Shown one piece after another: positions 57,823 through 64,000 of a stretch of 64,000 nt of DNA (position 1 is its first letter; every line of letters begins with the position of its first letter). The stretch is taken from positions 26,999,276 through 27,063,275 of the forward strand of contig OZ023207.1 of NCBI GenBank assembly GCA_963995525.1, written 5' to 3'. Under the pieces are notes generated by a model that was not told the origin of the DNA, searched no databases, and worked only from the letters and a program-made list of their open reading frames with translations. Position numbers and translations under genes: made by a program. The DNA comes from Escarpia spicata. Lineage: Eukaryota > Annelida > Polychaeta > Sabellida > Siboglinidae.

Positions 57823-60800
57823 ATCTTCGTTCAGTGCCCCGTGTACAGGGGCCGTGTACTCTTCCTTCTGTGCCCCGTGTACAGGGGCCGTGTACTCTTC
57901 CTTCTGTGCCCCGAGTACAGGGGCCGTGTACTCTTCCTTCTGTGCCCCGAGTACAGGGGCCGTGTACTCTTCCTTCTGTGCCCCGTGTACAGGGGCCGTG
58001 TACTCTTCCTTTCGTGCCCCGTGTACAGGGGCCGTGTACTCTTCCTTCTGTGCCCCGTGTACAGGGGCCGTGTACTCTTCCTTCTGTGTCCCGTGTACAG
58101 GGGCCGTGTACTCTTCCTTCTGTGCCCCGTGTACAGGGGCCGTGTACTCTTTCTTCTGTGCCCGGTGTACAGGGGCCGTGTACTCTTCCTTCTGTGCCCG
58201 GTGTACAGGGGCCGTGTACTCTTCCTTCTGTGCCCCGTGTACAGGGGCCGAGTACTCTTCCTTCTGTGCCCGGTGTACAGGGGCCGTGTACTCTTCCTTC
58301 TGTGCCCGGTGTACAGGGGCCGTGTACTCTTCCTTCTGTGCCCCGTGTACAGGGGCCGTGTTCTCTTCCTTCTGTGCCCGGTGTACAGGGGCCGTGTACT
58401 CTTCGTTCAGTGCCCGGTGTACAGGGGCCGTGTACTCTTCCTTCTGTACCCCGTCTACAGGGGCCGTGTACTCTTCCTTCTGTGCCCCGAGTACAGGGGC
58501 CGTGTACTCTTCCTTCTGTGCCCGGTGTACAGGGGCCGTGGATTCTTCCTTCTATGCCTGGTGTACAGGGGCCGTGTACTCTTCCTTCTGTGCCCCGTGT
58601 ACAGGGGCCATGTACTCTTCCTTCTGTGCCCCTTGTACAGGGGCCGTGTACTCTTCCTTCTGTGCCCCGTGTACAGGGGCCGTGTACTCTTCCTTCTGTG
58701 CCCCGAGTACAGGGGCCGTGTACTCTTCCTTCTGTGCCCCGAGTACAGGGGCCGTGTACTCTTCCTTCTGTGCCCCGTGTACAGGGGCCGTGTACTCTTC
58801 CTTTCGTGCCCCGTGTACAGGGGCCGTGTACTCTTCCTTCTGTGCCCCGTGTACAGGGGCCGTGTACTCTTCCTTCTGTGCCCCGTGTACAGGGGCCGTG
58901 TACTCTTCCTTCTGTGTCCCGTGTACAGGGGCCGTGTACTCTTCCTTCTGTGCCCCGTGTACAGGGGACGTGTACTCTTTCTTCTGTGCCCGGTGTACAG
59001 GGGCCGTGTACTCTTCCTTCTGTGCCCGGTGTACAGGGGCCGTGTACTCTTCCTTCTGTGCCCCGTGTACAGGGGCCGAGTACTCTTCCTTCTGTGCCCG
59101 GTGTACAGGGGCCGTGTACTCTTCCTTCTGTGCCCCGTGTACAGGGGCCGTGTTCTCTTCCTTCTGTGCCCGGTGTACAGGGGCCGTGTACTCTTCGTTC
59201 AGTGCCCGGTGTACAGGGGCCGTGTACTCTTCCTTCTGTACCCCGTCTACAGGTGGCCGTGTACTCTTCCTTCTGTGCCCCGAGTACAGGGGCCGTGTAC
59301 TCTTCCTTCTGTGCCCGGTGTACAGGGGCCGTGGATTCTTCCTTCTATGCCTGGTGTACAGGGGCCGTGTACTCTTCCTTCTGTGCCCCGTGTACAGGGC
59401 CCATGTACTCTTCCTTCTGTGCCCCTTGTACAGGGGCCGTGTACTCTTCCTTCTGTGCCCCGTGTACAGGGGCCGTGTACTCTTCCTTCTGTGCCCCGTG
59501 TACAGGGGCCGTGTACTCTTCCTTCTGTGCCCCGTGTACAGGGGCCGAGTACTCTTCCTTCTGTGCCCCGTGTACAGGGGCCGAGTACTCTTCCTTCTGT
59601 GCCCGGTGTACAGGGGCCGTGTACTCTTCCTTCTGTGTCCCGTGTAGAGGGGCCGTGTACTCTTCCTTCTGTGCCCCGTGTACAGGGGCCGTGTACTCTT
59701 CCTTCTGTGCCCGGTGTACAGGGGCCGTGTACTCTTCCTTCTGTGCACCGTGTACAGGGGCCGTGTACTCTTCCTTCTGTGCTCGGTGTACAGGGGCCGT
59801 GTACTCTTCCTTCTGTGTCCCGTGTACAGGGGCCGTGTACTCTTCCTTCTGTGCCCCGTGTACAGGGGCAGTGTACTCTTCCTTCTGTGCCCGGTGTACA
59901 GGGGCCGTGTACTCTTACTTCTGTGCCCGGTGTACAAGGGCCTTGTACCCTTCCTTCTGTTCCCGGTGTACAGGGGCCGTGTATTCTTCCTTCTGTGCCC
60001 CGTGTAGAGGGGCCGTGTTCTCTTCCTTCTGTGCCCCGTGTACAGGGGCCGTGTACTCTTCCTTCTGTGCCCCGTGTACAAGGGCCGTGTACTCTTCCTT
60101 CTGTGCCCCGTGTACAGGGGCCGTGCACTCTTCCTTCTGTGCCCCGTGTACAGGGGCCGTGTACTCTTCCTTCTGTGCCCCGTGTACAGGGGTCCTGTAC
60201 TCTTCCTTCTGTGCCCCGTGTACAGGGGCCGTGTACTCTTCCTTCTGTGCCCGGTGTACATGGGGCCGAGTACTCTTCCTTCTGTGCCCGGTGTACAGGG
60301 GCTGTGTACTCTTTCTTCTGTGCCCCGTGTACAGGGGCCGTGTTCTCTTCCTTCTGTGACCGGTGTACAGGGGACGTGTACTCTTCCTTCTGTGCCCGGT
60401 GTACAGGGGCCGTGTACTCTTCCTTCTCTACCCCGTGTACAGGGGCCATGTACTCTGCCTTCTGTGCCCCGTGTACAGGGGCCGAGTACTCTTCCTTCTG
60501 TGTCCCGTGTACAGGGGCCGTGTACTCTTCCTTCTGTGCCCCGTGTACAGGGGCCGTGTACTCTTCCTTCTGTGCCCGGTGTACAAGGGCCGTGTACTCT
60601 TCCTTCTGTGCCCGGTGTACAGGGGCCGTGTACTCTTTCTTCTGTGCCCCGTGTACAGGGGCCGTGTACTCTTCCTTCTGTGCCACTTGTACTGGGGCCG
60701 AGTACTCTTCCTTCTGTACCCCGTTTACAGGGGCCGTGTACTCTTCCTTCTGTGCCCGGTGTACAGGGGCCGTGTACTCTTCCTTCTGTGTCCCGTGTAG

Positions 60801-62805
60801 AGGGGCCGTGTACTCTTCCTTCTGTGCCCCGTGTACAGGGGCCGTGTACTCTTCCTTCTGTGCCCGATGTACAGGGGCCGTGTACTCTTCCTTCTGTGCC
60901 CCGTGTACAGGGGCCGTGTACTCTTCCTTCTGTGCTCGGTGTACAGGGGCCGTGTACTCTTCCTTCTGTGTCCCGTGTACAGGGGCCGTGTACTCTTCCT
61001 TCTGTGCCCCGTGTACAGGGGCAGTGTACTCTTCCTTCTGTGCCCGGTGTACAGGGGCCGTGTCCTCTTACTTCTGTGCCCGGTGTACAGGGGCCTTGTA
61101 CCCTTCCTTCTGTGCCCGGTGTACAGGGGCCGTGTACTCTTCCTTATGTGCCCCGTGTAGAGGGGCCGTGTTCTCTTCCTTCTGTGCCCCGTGTACAGGG
61201 GCCGTGTACTCTTCCTTCTGTGCCCCGTGTACAGGGGCCGTGTACTCTTCCTTCAATACCCCGTGTACAGAGGCCGTGTACTCTTCCTTCTGTGCCCCGT
61301 GTACAGGGGCCGTGTACTCTTCCTTCTGTGCCCCGTGTACAGGGGCCGTGTACTCTTCCTTCTGTGCCCCGTGTACAGGGGCCGTGTACTCTTCCTTCTG
61401 TGCCCCGTGTACAGGGGTCGTGTACTCTTCCTTCTGTGCCCCGTGTACAGGGGCCGTGTACTCTTCCTTCTGTGCTCGGTGTACAGGGGCCGTGTACTCT
61501 TCCTTCTGTGTCCCGTGTACAGGGGCCGTGTACTCTTCCTTCTGTGCCCCGTGTACAGGGGCCGTGTACTCTTCCTTCTGTGCTCGGTGTACAGGGGCCG
61601 TGAACTCTTCCTTCTGTGTCCCGTGTACAGGGGCCGTGTACTCTTCCTTCTTTGCCCCGGTTACAGGGGCCGTGTACTCTTCCTTCTGTGCCCGGTGTAC
61701 AAGGGCCGTGTACTCTTCCTTCTGTGCCCGGTGAACAGGGGCCTTGTACTCTTCCTTCTGTGCCCGGTGTACAGGGGCCGTGTACTCTTCCTTCTGTGCC
61801 CCGTGTACAGGGGCAGTGTTCTCTTCCTTCTGTGCCCGGTGTACAGGGGCCGTGTACTCTTCCTTCTATGCCCGGTGTACAGGGGCCGTGTACTCTTCCT
61901 TCTCTACCCCGTGTACAGGGGCCATGTACTCTTCCTTCTGTGCCCCGTGTACAGGGGCCGAGTACTCTTCCTTCTGTGTCCCGTGTACAGGGGCCGTGTA
62001 CTCTTCCTTCTGTGCCCCGTGTACAGGGGCCGTGTACTCTTCCTTCTGTGCCCGGTGTACAAGGGCCGTGTACTCTTCCTTCTGTGCCCGGTGTACAGGG
62101 GCCGTGTACTCTTCCTTCTGTGCCCCGTGTACAGGGGCCGTGTACTCTTCCTTCTGTGCCCCGTGTACTGGGGCCGAGTACTCTTCCTTATGTACCCCGT
62201 GTACAGGGGCCGTGTACTCTTCCTTCTGTGCCCCGTGTACAGGGGCCGAGTACTCTTCCTTCTGTGCCCGGTGTACAGGGGCCGTGTACTCTTCCTTCTG
62301 TGCCCCGTGTACAGGGGCCGTGTACTCTTCCTTCTGTGTCCCGTGTACAGGGGCCGTGTACTCTTCCTTCTGTGCCCGGTATACAGGGGCCGTGTACTCT
62401 TCCTTCTGTGTCCCGTGTACAGGGGCCGTGTACTCTTCCTTCTGTGCCCCGTGTACAGGGGCCGTGTACTCTTCCTTCTGTGCCCGGTGTACAGGGGCCG
62501 TGTTCTCTTCCTTCTGTGCCCGGTGTATTGGGGCCGTGTAATCTTCCTTCTGTGCCCCGTGTACAGGGGCCGTGTACTCCTCCTTCTGGCCCCGTGTATA
62601 GGGGCCGTGTACTCTTCCTTCTGTGGCCCGTGTACAAGGGTCGTGTACTCTTCCAACTGTGCCCCGTGTACAGGGGCCGTGTACTCTTCCTTCTGTGGCC
62701 CGTATAGAATTGCCGTGTATTCTTCCTTCCGTGCCCCGTGTACTAGGGCCGTGTTCTCTTCCTTCTGTGCCCCGTGTACAGGGGCCGTGTACTCTTCCTT
62801 TTGTG
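57823..62805. repeat. 36-bp minisatellite, about 138 units (5.0 kb)
   Basis: Unit TGCCCCGTGTACAGGGGCCG then TGTACTCTTCCTTCTG. From the first TGCCCC (57835) to the last (62768) is 4,933 bases, or 137 x 36 + 1. The net +1 comes from single-base insertions near 59250 and 60255 and a 1-base deletion near 62587. The unit lacks stop codons in all six frames, giving very long reading frames (over 1,300 codons) that I do not accept as genes. Higher-order offsets of 792 (22 units), 1,153 (32 units + 1) and 1,476 bp (41 units) are visible from shared rare variants. Each unit can form a GTACA/TGTAC stem around GGGGCCG. Confidence 0.98.
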
Positions 62806-63440
62806 TACATGTGTTACACAGCTGCACAGTGTTCAACATCAGACTTAATATTATAGTACCTACCGGGCCTGTAACCAGAACATGTTGCGAACCCGTCAAA
62901 TTATATTTGTTGTGCATTATCGGTAACTTCCCCTTTCTTTTCCACTATTTATTTTCAGACTCGTGTATTCGCAAAAATATGCAGCTTATTTGGTTATTGT
63001 CGCTATAATTCCCCAGAGCCGCTTTTAACCGGCACCGCAACACGACCGCTGAAATCTGAATGCCAATCCTCCATAGAGTACTAACTCAATAGTATTAATT
63101 ATGTTTTTCAACTGCACCGAACAACGGCCATACGATTACGTCGTAGTCACATACAATTTAAAACAAAGACTTCATATATTATCCAAATTGTTTTCCGCGA
63201 CGATCTATCTGGCGTGAATGGCAGTTCAAAATATTGCGCTGCGGATTACTTTTGAGCCAAATTGAAGTGAAGCGTTGCAAGTTTCCGTTAGTGGGACTGG
63301 CAGGACTTGGGGCCGCCAATCAGACCAGCAGAAGGTGAAGATTTCACGCGCAATTTAAATGAAATATGTCTCCACGCAGTATCCTTATGGGTTTCATGTG
63401 CATATTATATTATACAAAATTGTATTATATTATACTGTAC
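62806..63440. other. Intergenic flank between two satellites
   Basis: Unique-looking sequence with no recognised gene; it turns AT-rich (TATATTATATTATACAAAA) before the pentanucleotide array. Confidence 0.5.
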
Positions 63441-64000
63441 TATACTATACTATACTATACTATACTATACTATACTATACTATACTATACTATACTATAC
63501 TATACTATACTATACTATACTATACTATACTATACTATACTATACTATACTATACTATGCTATGCTATGCTATGCTATGCTATGTTATATTATGCTATGC
63601 TATGCTATGCTATGCTATGCTATGCTATGCTATGCTATACTATACTATACTATACTATACTATACTAAACTATACTATACTATACTATACTATACTATAC
63701 TATACTATACTATACTATACTATACTATACTATACTATACTATACTATACTATGCTATGCTATGCTATGCTATGCTATGCTATGCTATGCTATGCTATGC
63801 TATGCTATGCTATGCTATGCTATGCTATGCTATGCTATGCTATGCTATGCTATGCTATTCTATGCTATGCTATGCTAGAATATACTATACTATACTATAC
63901 TATACTATACTATACTATACTATACTATATTATAATATATTATACTATACTATACTATACTATACTATACTATACTATACTATACTATACTATACTATAC
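63441..64000. repeat. Pentanucleotide satellite (TATAC)n / (TATGC)n, runs off the window
   Basis: Alternating blocks: mostly TATAC, with TATGC blocks at about 63558-63636 and 63753-63877 and a few TATAT/TATTC units. The block structure suggests segmental rather than unit-by-unit spread. Confidence 0.98.

Noticed and set aside
57549..61734. Very long plus-strand reading frames (936 and 1,310 codons) and long minus-strand frames over the 36-bp array
   Set aside because: They exist only because the repeat unit has no stop in any frame; all six frames are open and there is no signal peptide, promoter or exon structure.

Overview
The window looks like an animal (metazoan) chromosome. It has long gene-poor AT-rich stretches, spliceosomal signals, AATAAA sites, several families of LTR and non-LTR retrotransposons in decay, and very long satellite DNA. 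The mix of Ty3/Gypsy and APE-type LINE proteins is what I associate with molluscs or other lophotrochozoans; that is an inference. No operon, CRISPR array, rRNA or confident tRNA was seen, and there is almost no host coding sequence.

Layout. 1-229: minus-strand fragment of a small conserved domain with an in-frame stop. 2.36-2.66 kb: (CT)n(CA)n. 5.67-6.77 kb: candidate DNA-transposon remnants with inverted repeats. 7.57-8.78 kb: the one plausible host gene, a two-exon gene for a short secreted peptide. 9.5-12.25 kb: two decayed minus-strand LINE fragments. 12.25-13.58 kb: an LTR copy (family A) split by a 1.13 kb insert.

14.8-24.0 kb: a long degenerate Ty3/Gypsy element (Gypsy-A) with gag, protease, RT, RNase H, integrase and a GPY/F tail. 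A zinc-finger plus TatD-like nuclease module follows on the same strand, ahead of LTR-like promoter and poly(A) signals. Its coding sequence is disturbed by tandem expansions with periods of 40, 67, 95, 4 and 64 bp.

25.1-25.6 kb: 14 exact-length copies of a 34-bp minisatellite. 26.2-45.5 kb: one minus-strand LINE (LINE-B) whose reverse transcriptase is split by a 16.65 kb array of about 225 copies of a 74-bp unit. The unit is itself a piece of that RT gene. The array has higher-order repeats.

45.5-57.6 kb: a nested transposon cluster. It holds a short LTR with primer-binding site (family B), a plus-strand LINE (LINE-C) with ORF1 and ORF2 pierced by a 420-bp solo LTR with 5-bp target duplication, a deleted Gypsy-B fragment, the tail of another LINE (LINE-D), and a longer Gypsy-B copy ending in its 3' LTR. 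57.6-62.8 kb: a GGT-rich minisatellite, then 138 copies of a 36-bp unit open in all six frames. 63.4 kb to the end: a pentanucleotide satellite.

The recurring theme is that tandem repeats arise inside transposon coding sequence. In three cases the copy number exactly accounts for the observed change of reading frame. The most unusual gene content is the zinc-finger/TatD module attached to Gypsy-A.
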